Under the pieces are notes generated by a model, which worked only from the letters and a program-made list of their open reading frames with translations, was not told the DNA's origin and ran no database searches. A program made the translations under genes and the position numbers. A DNA stretch of 11,635 nt, taken from Planctomycetota bacterium (GTDB lineage: Bacteria > Planctomycetota > Phycisphaerae > UBA1845 > CAIVHJ01). Positions 1 to 7,060 of the stretch are shown piece by piece; positions within the stretch are counted from its first letter, which is position 1, and the number at the start of each line of letters is the position of its first letter. Where the stretch lies: positions 1 to 11,635 of the forward strand of contig JACZTW010000100.1 of NCBI GenBank assembly GCA_022573485.1. The letters run 5' to 3'.

Positions 1-89
1 AGCCTGCGGCTCGTTGTCCACTCGCTTCGGTCAAGTCATACCATCGCGCGGGTTTGCAATTCCTCTTGGCGGATCGAGGCGCGCTCACT

Positions 90-725
90 ATGATAAACAC
101 CATGAGTCATACGACCGAAGAACCCAAAACGAAGTTGAAGCTCCACACTCCCGACATGGAGCCGCCGGTGAGGGTGCCAGTGGCACCGCCATCAGACTCC
201 GACGTGTCGGCGGCTTCGATCGTCGAGGCGATTCTGTTTGCTACGGACACGCCTCTGCCGGCGGCCAAGATTGCCGAGATCGCCGGCGACGGTAACGCCC
301 GCGAGGTCAAGAAACACATCGCCGCACTCAACGAGACCTACGCCCAGCGCGGGGCCGCCTTTCGCATCGAGGAAATCGCCGGCGGGTTCCAGATGCTGAC
401 CCTGCCCGTCTACAACGATCGCTTGAGCAAGCTGTTGCAGGCTCGGCGAGAGACCCGCCTGTCGCAAGCTGCCCTGGAGACGCTGGCCATCGTGGCCTAC
501 AAGCAGCCGATCTTGCGTGCCGACGTCGAAGCGATTCGCGGTGTGGCTGCCGGTGAAGTGCTCAACCGCCTGCGCGAGCTGAACTTGGTCAAGATCGTCG
601 GCCGGGCTGAGGAGATCGGCCGACCGTTGCTCTACGGCACGACCAAGAAGTTCCTCGACGTCTTCGGCCTGGGCTCGCTCGACGACCTGCCCAAAGACCA
701 GGAACTCGCCCAGCCTGATTCGTAA
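90..725 (+). CDS. scpB: Segregation and condensation protein ScpB
   Basis: ScpB binds the kleisin ScpA and with SMC forms the bacterial condensin that compacts and segregates the chromosome. The protein (212 residues from this start) shows the usual ScpB layout: a variable polar N-terminus of about 35 residues, then two winged-helix domains. Recognisable family stretches are SIVEAILFATDTPL, the segment RLSQAALETLAIVAYKQPI, then RADVEAIRGV and GRPLLYGTTKKFLDVFGL near the end. I chose ATG at 90 because GAGG (76-79) lies 10 bases upstream. TTG at 54 and ATG at 102 are in-frame alternatives. The ATG overlaps a TGA at 91-93 in a frame that is open to the window edge, so an overlapping upstream gene (scpA would be usual) is possible, but the 30 visible residues in that frame are not recognisable. 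The gene runs convergently into the kinase cluster. Function is confident; the start is less so. Confidence 0.93.
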   Translation: MINTMSHTTEEPKTKLKLHTPDMEPPVRVPVAPPSDSDVSAASIVEAILFATDTPLPAAKIAEIAGDGNAREVKKHIAALNETYAQRGAAFRIEEIAGGFQMLTLPVYNDRLSKLLQARRETRLSQAALETLAIVAYKQPILRADVEAIRGVAAGEVLNRLRELNLVKIVGRAEEIGRPLLYGTTKKFLDVFGLGSLDDLPKDQELAQPDS

Positions 726-775
726 TTCCGGAGATTGTCACCACTGGATGCCCATGCCACCCGAATGATCGAGGC

Positions 776-793
776 CCTCAAGGCCGTTTGAGG
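776..793. terminator. Small hairpin at the scpB/kinase convergence point
   Basis: CCTCAA (776-781) and TTGAGG (788-793) form a perfect 6-bp stem with a 6-base loop. It sits where the two convergent genes end and overlaps the kinase stop codon (778-780). There is no T-tract on either side, so a role as a bidirectional terminator is only a possibility. Confidence 0.2.
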
Positions 794-3546
794 AATTCAG
801 GGGGCGATTTCCGCCGTTGACAAGACCTGCTCCTGCTGATGAGGACGGCCGCCACAATAACGAAGGCGATGAGTGCGATTTTTTTTATGGACACTCGGCT
901 GCGCAGTGACGGGGCCTGACCGTGGGCGAGCGACGGGGACTCAATGACGGCGATCACTTCGTTGCCGTCAATGTCGATGCGAATGACCTCCGCCGAAATC
1001 CCGGCCGAGGGCGCTCTGCCTCCGCCTAACGGCAGCGTGAGGACTACCGCAACGCCAATCACCAGAGCAGCCACAGACGCGGGCCACCATGATCGGCCGG
1101 CGGATCGAGGTGCAATCGGGCTCCTCGCATTGGCGGGCGCTGCGAATTCTGCGGGATTGCCCATGTCGGCCACTGCACCATCGACGTCCCGCACCACGCT
1201 GGGTATCTCATTGTCGGGGCGAACGAGAAAGGCGGGTTCCGTGCGCATCCCGCCGCCCCGCCGCGGCGGGTAATCATCAGGCCCATAGTAATCATCACGC
1301 TCGCGTTGACGATACTTCGCAAGTTGCTTGCGCTTGCTCTGCCGGAAGATCAGCAGTGCCAGCAAAGCCAGCGATGAGAACACCACGAGCACAACGAAGC
1401 CGGCCAGTTCCTCGCCACTATAGGCCATCAATGGAATACCACTGATACCCGTCGCCAGGGCCGTACCGGCACCGACGCGCAGGATCGGGTTGAACCACTC
1501 GCTCCACACACCGACGCGTTTGGTCCGCGTGGTCTTGCCAAGCCAGAACAAGAAAGACAGCGACAGGGCCACGATGCCTACGATCGCGCCCATCGTGTCA
1601 TCATTACCACGGAATACCCCGTTGCCGAGACAAACACTCAGCCCAACGATGCCGGCGGTCGTGCAGACAGCCAGCACGCCGGCCACGATCCGCAGCACTG
1701 TCGAGCGGATATATTGCGCCGGCAAATCGCCCGCGCGGCCGTAATCGAGCGCCGCGCCGGCGCTTGCTCGATCCGCCGGCCCGGAGCGCTGATTCTGTTC
1801 AGAGACCTCGAATTGTTCCAATGTCGCGCGTCCCGCGGCGCCGGATTCGCTGTTGAACGCTTCTTCCATGGCGCTCGGCAGCTTCGGGTTGCGAATCATG
1901 GCCCAGGAGAACGCTTGCAGCGATAAAGTGATGCATCCGGCGATGCCACCCAGCCAGCAAGCCGCTTTTTCATAGTCGCCACTGGTGTCCGGGATGTCCA
2001 GCAGAATGCCGGTCCCGACGAAAGCCAGAAAGCCGGTCCAAACGCCCGTCCAAATGCTGAACTCACCTCGCAAGCCGCTGCGAATGCGCTCGCGCCAGTT
2101 GAAGAGGACAAACGTCGCGAGCAGCGGCAAGTGAAGTCGATCCGCGCCGAGGCCCAGGTCGCCCACACGTTCTTGACCGACCACGCCATAGACCAGCAGA
2201 GCCGCGGGCGCTGCAAAGGCCAACACCATCAGCCGCCCGATCAAATGAGGATGGTCCGGCCCAAGCCAATTCGCCAATTTGTTGCCCAGGCCGATGCCCA
2301 CTACCGAAAGCATGATCGTGCAGAAGGACACGAGGCCGAGATCGGCGTCCTCCCCAATAAGGCCGATCCCCGTGGCCAAACCGCCGGCCACCAGCGTCGC
2401 GGCGAAGAGTCGGCCGATTCGCCGGCCCAGGCCGATGCGGTACGGTGAGCGAATCAAATCGTCCGGCTCGTGCTCCTTGCCGAGCAGTTCGGGCGCGGGC
2501 GCCTTGTCTCTCTTGCGTTTCCGGCGCTCCGCTCGGCGCTCTTTCTTGGTCATCCACGGGTCCAGACCGCCCGTTCGCTCGATGAACCGCCGGCTGAAGT
2601 CGTCGCCCGACAGTTTCTTGCGACGCAGACGCGCGGGGTCCAGCGCTGCGGCTTGCGGATTGTCCGAAGGCACCGGCGACGGCCTAATGTCGTCCGCCAC
2701 CTGCGCCGCCACCATCGTCAAACTGGTGGGCTCGAAGCCCATCACACTCTTTTTTATGTCATCCACGTCGAAGAGATCCTCGACCATCTCGTTGACGTTC
2801 TGGTAGCGATCCTTGGGATCCTTGGCGAGCGCCCGTTTGATCACCCTGCCGAACGGCGCCGGCAGTTGATCGACCTCCGGCTGCTCGGTGAGGTGCTTCA
2901 TCAGAATCTCGCCCATGCTCGACCCTTCATAGGGCACCTTGCCCATCAGCATCTCGTACAGGACCACACCCAGGGCGTAAATGTCGATGGTGCTGGAGTA
3001 GTTGCCGCTGCCGATCTCCGGTGCCATGTAATGCACCGTGCCGATGCTGGTCGTCTGGGCGCTGTGCCGCGAGACGGAGATGAACTTACTCAGGCCATAG
3101 TCGCAAATCTTGACGTAGCCTTCGTCGTAGAAGATGTTGCCGGGCTTGAGGTCGCGATGAACGATGCCGCGATCGTGCAGATAGCCCAGCCCTTTGGCGA
3201 TTTCGCGGGTGAAGAAGGCGGCCTTCTGCGGCCCCAGGCCGTTCGGCTCGGCGATGAGCATGTCTTGCAGCGAAGGCCCGCTGATGTATTCCATGACCAC
3301 AAAGTACTCGCCTTCGTCGTTTTGCTTCACGTCGAAGATGCTGACCAAGTGCGGGCTTTTGAGGTTGATGCACTGGGCCACGCCGCGGAGCTCGACTTCG
3401 GGGTGCTCGCGCAGGTACTTCAACGCCACCTCGCGCCCGCCGTCGCTGATGGCATAGTAAACCTCGCCGAACCCGCCACGGCCCACGCCGCGCTGAATCT
3501 CATAGCCGCTCAGCGGTCGGTCGCCATGTTTATAAGTAAATGCCAC
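778..3546 (-). CDS. Membrane-anchored Hanks-type Ser/Thr protein kinase
   Basis: This 922-residue protein should phosphorylate Ser/Thr residues on partner proteins at the cytoplasmic face of the membrane. The kinase domain covers about residues 15-258: Gly loop GVGRGGFGEV (20-29), ATP-binding Lys43, catalytic loop HRDLKPGN (130-137), a DYG metal motif (149-151) in place of the usual DFG, and activation-segment end GTVHYMAPE (169-177). All catalytic residues are present. A charged linker follows with a very basic patch (about 334-348), then from about residue 380 some ten or more hydrophobic segments, including one at the extreme C-terminus. I recognise no named domain in that membrane region. 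The start is GTG, with AGGAG (3553-3557) 6 bases upstream, and it aligns exactly with the neighbouring kinase. It is the last gene of a minus-strand cluster with a second kinase and an FHA protein. Oddities are an A AAA AAG slippery site after the kinase domain and an A8 run before the last membrane helix. Confidence 0.9.
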   Translation of the reverse strand: MAFTYKHGDRPLSGYEIQRGVGRGGFGEVYYAISDGGREVALKYLREHPEVELRGVAQCINLKSPHLVSIFDVKQNDEGEYFVVMEYISGPSLQDMLIAEPNGLGPQKAAFFTREIAKGLGYLHDRGIVHRDLKPGNIFYDEGYVKICDYGLSKFISVSRHSAQTTSIGTVHYMAPEIGSGNYSSTIDIYALGVVLYEMLMGKVPYEGSSMGEILMKHLTEQPEVDQLPAPFGRVIKRALAKDPKDRYQNVNEMVEDLFDVDDIKKSVMGFEPTSLTMVAAQVADDIRPSPVPSDNPQAAALDPARLRRKKLSGDDFSRRFIERTGGLDPWMTKKERRAERRKRKRDKAPAPELLGKEHEPDDLIRSPYRIGLGRRIGRLFAATLVAGGLATGIGLIGEDADLGLVSFCTIMLSVVGIGLGNKLANWLGPDHPHLIGRLMVLAFAAPAALLVYGVVGQERVGDLGLGADRLHLPLLATFVLFNWRERIRSGLRGEFSIWTGVWTGFLAFVGTGILLDIPDTSGDYEKAACWLGGIAGCITLSLQAFSWAMIRNPKLPSAMEEAFNSESGAAGRATLEQFEVSEQNQRSGPADRASAGAALDYGRAGDLPAQYIRSTVLRIVAGVLAVCTTAGIVGLSVCLGNGVFRGNDDTMGAIVGIVALSLSFLFWLGKTTRTKRVGVWSEWFNPILRVGAGTALATGISGIPLMAYSGEELAGFVVLVVFSSLALLALLIFRQSKRKQLAKYRQRERDDYYGPDDYPPRRGGGMRTEPAFLVRPDNEIPSVVRDVDGAVADMGNPAEFAAPANARSPIAPRSAGRSWWPASVAALVIGVAVVLTLPLGGGRAPSAGISAEVIRIDIDGNEVIAVIESPSLAHGQAPSLRSRVSIKKIALIAFVIVAAVLISRSRSCQRRKSPPEFLKRP
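2727..2755 (-). other. Candidate programmed -1 frameshift site
   Basis: On the coding strand the codons ATA AAA AAG (2757-2749) contain the heptamer A AAA AAG in the correct X XXY YYZ phase, the same slippery sequence as in E. coli dnaX. Seven bases later TGGGCT (2741-2736) and AGCCCA (2732-2727) form a 6-bp stem with a TCG loop, extendable by two pairs past one A-C mismatch. In the -1 frame there are 21 codons and then TAG (2686-2684). The product would be about 287 residues: the complete kinase domain without the membrane region. No strong upstream Shine-Dalgarno-like stimulator is visible. That the elements are present is seen directly; that they work is inference. Confidence 0.4.
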
Positions 3547-3565
3547 CGAATACTCCTGCCCGTAG

Positions 3566-3614
3566 CGGCCGACCTCTCTGTCGGCCGTTGATCGTCCGGC
3601 AGAGACGCCGGACG
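3566..3614. repeat. Two adjacent perfect hairpins between the kinase genes
   Basis: CGGCCGAC (3566-3573) pairs with GTCGGCCG (3580-3587), and CGTCCGGC (3593-3600) pairs with GCCGGACG (3607-3614). Each is a perfect 8-bp stem with a 6-base loop, and 5 bases separate them. The loops are complementary over 5 bases (TCTCT 3575-3579 with AGAGA 3601-3605). They fill most of the 78-base gap, just upstream of the ribosome binding site of the downstream kinase. They could affect transcript stability or translation, or be a copy of an interspersed extragenic palindrome. Neither is followed by a T-tract. Confidence 0.6.
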
Positions 3615-3624
3615 CAACGATTAC

Positions 3625-5091
3625 CTAGACTTTCTCCCCAATCTTCTGTTTGACTCGCGGCGCTTGCTGTGCGTACGGAATCCGCGCCGCGTCGCGCTGC
3701 TCATCGTACGGCAACGGCACCGTGATATCCGGCTCGACGAACACGACATACGTCGATGCGATCATGTCGTGCAGGCCCTGTTTGCGCTCTGTAAACGCGG
3801 CCATGATGTAGCCAATACATAAAATCGCCGATAGGATCTTCGAAACTTCTCTTCCCAGAGCCCGCCCCAACGTCAATTGTTGTCCGTAGAGGTCCAACAC
3901 GCGAATCCCGCAAGCATACTTGCCGACCGTCTGGCCGTTCCAATAGGTCAGCAATAAGACGCTGTACGTCAAGGTGACGAGTTCGGCACCGATCCCCGGC
4001 ACTATCGCTGCGCCCAGCATCCACGGAACGGCCAAGACCAGACAATCGACGATCACTGCCAGAAATCGAATCCAGAACCCGGCGAAGCGGACACGTTGTT
4101 GCGTCCCGGGCACGAAAGCAACACGCTGCCGATCGGCATAGTTGAGCTGCAAGGGCTCCTCGCGCAGTCCCGGGCCGGACGAACCGGCGAAAGGCCGCTG
4201 CTCCGGCGCGGTCGGCGTGGGCATGGTCGGCGCTTCTTGCCGCAGGTTGCGGGCGGCGAAGGCGGCGATCGGCGTGAGGCTGTCCGTATCGAAGCGCTCG
4301 AACCGCCCCTCGCCGAGCAAATCCTCGACCATGGCTTTTACATTCTGATAGCGATCGTTGGGATCCTTGGCCAGCGCTTTGCGGATCACTCCCGGAAACG
4401 GCTGCGGCAATTGGTCTACTTCCGGCTGCTCCATGAGGTGCTTCATCAACACTTCGCCGGTGCTCTGACCCTCGAACGGCACCTTGCCCAGCAGCATTTC
4501 GTACAGAATTACGCCCAGCGCGTAGATATCGATGCTGCTCGAATAGCGCCCGCTGCCGACCTCCGGCGCCATGTAGTGCACCGTGCCCACGCTCTGGGTC
4601 TGGGCGCCGGCCGCCGAGGCGGCGATGAACTTGCTCAGGCCGTAGTCGCCGATTTTGACGTAGCCTTCTTCATAGAAAATGTTACCGGGCTTGAGATCGC
4701 GATGAACAATGCCACGCTCGTGCAGATAGCTCAGCCCACGGGCAATCTCACGCAGAAAGAACGTCGCCTTCTCGGCGCCCAGGCCCTCGGGCGCGGCGAT
4801 CAGCATATCGCGTAGCGAAGGCCCGCTGACGTATTCCATAATCACGAAGCACTCGCCGTCGGCGTTCTTGACCACGTCGAAAATGCTGACCAGGTTCGGG
4901 CTCTTCATGTTGATGCAGTGGCTGACGCCGCGCAGCTCGATGTCTTGAAAGCTGTGCAGGTACTTGAGCGCAACTTCCCTGCCGCCGTCGCTGATGGCAT
5001 AGTACACCTCGCCGAAACCACCACGGCCTAAACCGCGTTTGATTTCGTAACCCTCGATGGGCCGGTCACCATGTTTGAACGTAAACGCCAC
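3625..5091 (-). CDS. Hanks-type Ser/Thr protein kinase with C-terminal RDD domain
   Basis: This 488-residue kinase has its catalytic domain at about 15-258: GLGRGGFGEV (20-29), Lys43, HRDLKPGN (130-137), DYG (149-151, not DFG) and GTVHYMAPE (169-177). The domain aligns without gaps to the downstream kinase from residue 1 to at least residue 258, so the two are clearly tandem paralogues. A Pro/Thr-rich linker (about 285-332) leads to an RDD membrane domain (about 333-448). Its signatures are RFAGFWIRFLAVIVD, NGQTVGKYACGIRV and KQGLHDMIAST. RDD domains are small membrane modules of poorly defined, probably transport-related, function. The start is GTG at 5091, with GAGG 6 bases upstream and exact alignment to the paralogue's start; an ATG 10 codons further upstream lacks that support. 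It probably acts with the neighbouring FHA protein and kinase. The paralogue's slippery site is not conserved here. Confidence 0.9.
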   Translation of the reverse strand: MAFTFKHGDRPIEGYEIKRGLGRGGFGEVYYAISDGGREVALKYLHSFQDIELRGVSHCINMKSPNLVSIFDVVKNADGECFVIMEYVSGPSLRDMLIAAPEGLGAEKATFFLREIARGLSYLHERGIVHRDLKPGNIFYEEGYVKIGDYGLSKFIAASAAGAQTQSVGTVHYMAPEVGSGRYSSSIDIYALGVILYEMLLGKVPFEGQSTGEVLMKHLMEQPEVDQLPQPFPGVIRKALAKDPNDRYQNVKAMVEDLLGEGRFERFDTDSLTPIAAFAARNLRQEAPTMPTPTAPEQRPFAGSSGPGLREEPLQLNYADRQRVAFVPGTQQRVRFAGFWIRFLAVIVDCLVLAVPWMLGAAIVPGIGAELVTLTYSVLLLTYWNGQTVGKYACGIRVLDLYGQQLTLGRALGREVSKILSAILCIGYIMAAFTERKQGLHDMIASTYVVFVEPDITVPLPYDEQRDAARIPYAQQAPRVKQKIGEKV

Positions 5092-5101
5092 TGCAAACCT
5101 C
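5089..5101 (-). promoter_or_regulatory. Ribosome binding site and GTG start of the RDD kinase
   Basis: GAGG (coding strand, 5101-5098) is followed by 6 bases and then GTG (5091-5089). The paralogous kinase has the same geometry (AGGAG, 6 bases, GTG at 3546), and the encoded residues after the start match (VAFTFKHGDRP against MAFTYKHGDRP). This favours GTG at 5091 over the ATG at 5121. Confidence 0.7.
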
Positions 5102-5125
5102 GAATCAGCAACGAAGAACAATTCT

Positions 5126-5157
5126 CAAGGAGCCGCGGGCTTCAGCCCGCGCGATCG
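5126..5157. repeat. Palindromic repeat element, intergenic copy
   Basis: The segment begins CAAGGAGCCGCGGGCTT (5126-5142) and ends GCGATCG (5151-5157). Inside it CGCGGGCT (5134-5141) and AGCCCGCG (5144-5151) form a perfect 8-bp inverted repeat around TC. The same 17 bases, again followed by a palindrome and GCGATCG, recur at 5877-5917 inside the FHA gene. It resembles an interspersed extragenic palindrome. It could also act as a transcript 3'-end hairpin for the FHA gene, but no T-tract follows. Confidence 0.55.
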
Positions 5158-5222
5158 TTCGTACAATACTATTGACACCTTTGGTCTTCCTGTCCCCTCA
5201 TCCGATTCGCCGCCCACCATTC

Positions 5223-6848
5223 TCAAACCTTGATCTTCCAGGGCTCGACGACCATACTCACTCCGGCATACTCGAACGGCACATCCAGCTCGATGGGTAC
5301 GCCGTCATCGCCGCGCCCGTTGACTTTGTGCCTCAGCCACAGCTTGCCGCCGCGCTCGTACAGCACCAAGTCCTCCGACGCAGTCGTGACCACGATGTGA
5401 GCATTACTCTTGCGGCCGACGGTCGCCAGACGATCGAACAGGATGACCCGCTTAACGTCGTTTGGCAGCTTGCCGGAGCCGGACAAATCCAGCACCGCCG
5501 ACGTGCTCTTGCGGCTAGGTAAATTGAACGTCAGTTTCGATCGCTTGCCGAGTATAATCTTGTCGCCGCTTTGTAAGAGCTTCTGTTGCACCGGCTTGCC
5601 GCCGATGTAGACCTCGCGGTTGGCGAACAGGAAGTAGTCGTCGTCCACGCGTGCGATGTCGGCGTGCCGCTCGGACAAGTTCGAGACGATCGGGATGTCC
5701 GCCGGATGATCCGTAGCCGCCCGCCCGATCGAAGCACGCGGGTTGCGGATCAGCAAATAGCTGCCCGATCCATCCACCAGAATCAGCAGCCGCTCCGGCA
5801 GAAGCGAGTCGCCCAGCAACTGCCCCGGCATCGCCATCGTCTCATCAAGCCGAGCCGACGCATCCACAACAAGCGACAAGGAGCCGCGGGCTTTCCCGGC
5901 GCGCCGGGACGCGATCGCGCCAGAACCACGACCCTCCGCCGTCGCTTTAGGCACCAGCCCCAGCGGCCCGCCGTGCAGGTGCGTCACCAACTCATCCACT
6001 TGCTTGAGCTGCCCCGCCGCCTGCCGAACCCACTTGGCCGACGGCAGCAAATGCTCGAGACCCAGCACCTTCCGCCGAGCGCCCTCATAATCGCCCGACG
6101 CCACCGCCGCACCGGCGGCACTGATCGTGTCCAGCGCCGCAGCTAACTCCGCCTTGGCGGGCGACTGCGCCCCGACCCCCGACAGCAGGTTCATTTCCTC
6201 AAAGGCCCGATTGAGCCGGCCTTGCGTGAGAGATTGGTTCACGGAATCGATCACCTTCTCCACCAGCACCCGCTCCCACTCAGGAACCTGCTTATTCTTG
6301 GAATGCAACCGCCGAGCGTCCTTGAAGCGTTCGATCGCCCGAGCGAGATGATTATCCTTCACATACTGTTTGACTTCTTTGAATAACTCTTCGGCACGCT
6401 CTTCTCGATCGGCGGCCTGTTGCTTGAGCTTGCCGGCCTGGGCATCGCCCGCGCTGGCCCGTTCGAGAATTTGTTCCGCAGCCCGCAAACTGCCGGCGGC
6501 CAACCGTTGCTGGGCGGCATCGATGCGGCCTCTGCGGCTTTGTTGGTTTCGGCTTTGCTCATCGACGGCGGCCCGCACGATGGTCCGCAGATCGCTCACG
6601 CTGCTGAGCTTGAACCCTGCTCGCTCAGCCTTATCCAGATCGAGCAGCGCTTCGGCACAGCGGCCGGCCTTGTAATGCGCCTCGGCCCGCGCGAAGAGCT
6701 TCTCGCCCGCGTCGCCTAGCACTTTTTGTGCGCGGCGCTCGCCGGCCAAATCAGGCACGGTCGCCAGACGAAAGGCCTCATCCACCCGGCCGTCGGCCAG
6801 TGCCGTCTCGGCAGCTTTGAGACGTGCTTTGAATAATCGACCTAGCAT
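5223..6848 (-). CDS. Helical-repeat protein with C-terminal FHA domain(s)
   Basis: FHA domains bind phosphothreonine peptides, so this 541-residue soluble protein is the likely reader or substrate of the two kinases encoded downstream. Residues 1 to about 290 are almost entirely helical, Ala/Leu/Glu-rich and TPR-like (for example AEAHYKAGRCAEALLDLDKA). A linker (about 290-350) follows. An FHA domain spans about 354-445, with the IGR core (374-376) and the SERH phosphopeptide-binding motif (392-395). Residues 446-541 look like a second, degenerate FHA fold: LATVGRKSNAHIVV is present, but the Ser-x-x-His motif is not clear. No signal peptide or membrane segment is visible. The ATG at 6848 has AGGA 8 bases upstream. 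It is the first gene of the minus-strand cluster, 131 bases before the RDD kinase. Part of the linker (about residues 311-324) is encoded by a copy of the palindromic repeat found downstream. The FHA call is firm; the partnership is inferred from position. Confidence 0.82.
   Translation of the reverse strand: MLGRLFKARLKAAETALADGRVDEAFRLATVPDLAGERRAQKVLGDAGEKLFARAEAHYKAGRCAEALLDLDKAERAGFKLSSVSDLRTIVRAAVDEQSRNQQSRRGRIDAAQQRLAAGSLRAAEQILERASAGDAQAGKLKQQAADREERAEELFKEVKQYVKDNHLARAIERFKDARRLHSKNKQVPEWERVLVEKVIDSVNQSLTQGRLNRAFEEMNLLSGVGAQSPAKAELAAALDTISAAGAAVASGDYEGARRKVLGLEHLLPSAKWVRQAAGQLKQVDELVTHLHGGPLGLVPKATAEGRGSGAIASRRAGKARGSLSLVVDASARLDETMAMPGQLLGDSLLPERLLILVDGSGSYLLIRNPRASIGRAATDHPADIPIVSNLSERHADIARVDDDYFLFANREVYIGGKPVQQKLLQSGDKIILGKRSKLTFNLPSRKSTSAVLDLSGSGKLPNDVKRVILFDRLATVGRKSNAHIVVTTASEDLVLYERGGKLWLRHKVNGRGDDGVPIELDVPFEYAGVSMVVEPWKIKV
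5877..5917. repeat. Palindromic repeat element, copy inside the FHA gene
   Basis: CAAGGAGCCGCGGGCTT (5877-5893) is identical to the intergenic element at 5126-5142. It is followed by a perfect 14-bp palindrome, CCCGGCGCGCCGGG (5895-5908), then GCGATCG (5911-5917), which also ends the intergenic copy. It lies in frame in the Ala/Arg/Gly-rich linker of the FHA protein, between the helical region and the FHA domain. Confidence 0.5.
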
Positions 6849-6995
6849 TGCGTTCGTCCTGAGTCTGTAGGGATCGCCTTATTCCTATCCTAACAGTGCC
6901 ACCGCCCCAGCCCCAATCGGCCGGGCGACTCATGCACTATGAATTCGCTCGCCCCGCCAAAGTATTCGCGCGACGCCGAGGATTCACCCACCGAC

Positions 6996-7017
6996 GGCTT
7001 GCATCCGTACGCAAGCC
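6996..7017. promoter_or_regulatory. Inverted repeat in the divergent promoter region
   Basis: GGCTTGC (6996-7002) and GCAAGCC (7011-7017) form a perfect 7-bp inverted repeat with an 8-base spacer, 43 bases before the lipoprotein ATG. The whole 6849-7060 gap separates divergent genes and should hold both promoters, but I see no convincing -35/-10 pair. The repeat could be an operator or a 5'-leader hairpin. Confidence 0.3.
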
Positions 7018-7060
7018 TAACTAGACTGCCCGCAACGAGTTATATCCGGACGGCCCACAC

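Noticed and set aside
1..93. C-terminal end of an upstream gene overlapping scpB by ATGA
   Set aside because: The frame ending at TGA 91-93 is open to the window edge, but all three forward frames are open there, and the 30 residues do not resemble ScpA or another expected neighbour.
2470..3591. Long plus-strand open frame (373 codons) opposite the 778-3546 kinase
   Set aside because: It lies antisense to a kinase domain with all catalytic motifs intact, and its translation has no recognisable domain. It is a typical GC-rich shadow frame, as are the similar ones at 4096-4815 and 7673-8419.
5102..5121. ATG at 5121 as the start of the RDD kinase
   Set aside because: It adds 10 residues not found in the paralogue, while GTG at 5091 has a well-placed GAGG and aligns exactly with the other kinase's start.
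5126..5917. CRISPR array from the repeated 17-mer
   Set aside because: There are only two copies 751 bases apart, one inside a coding region, with no regular spacers and no cas genes.
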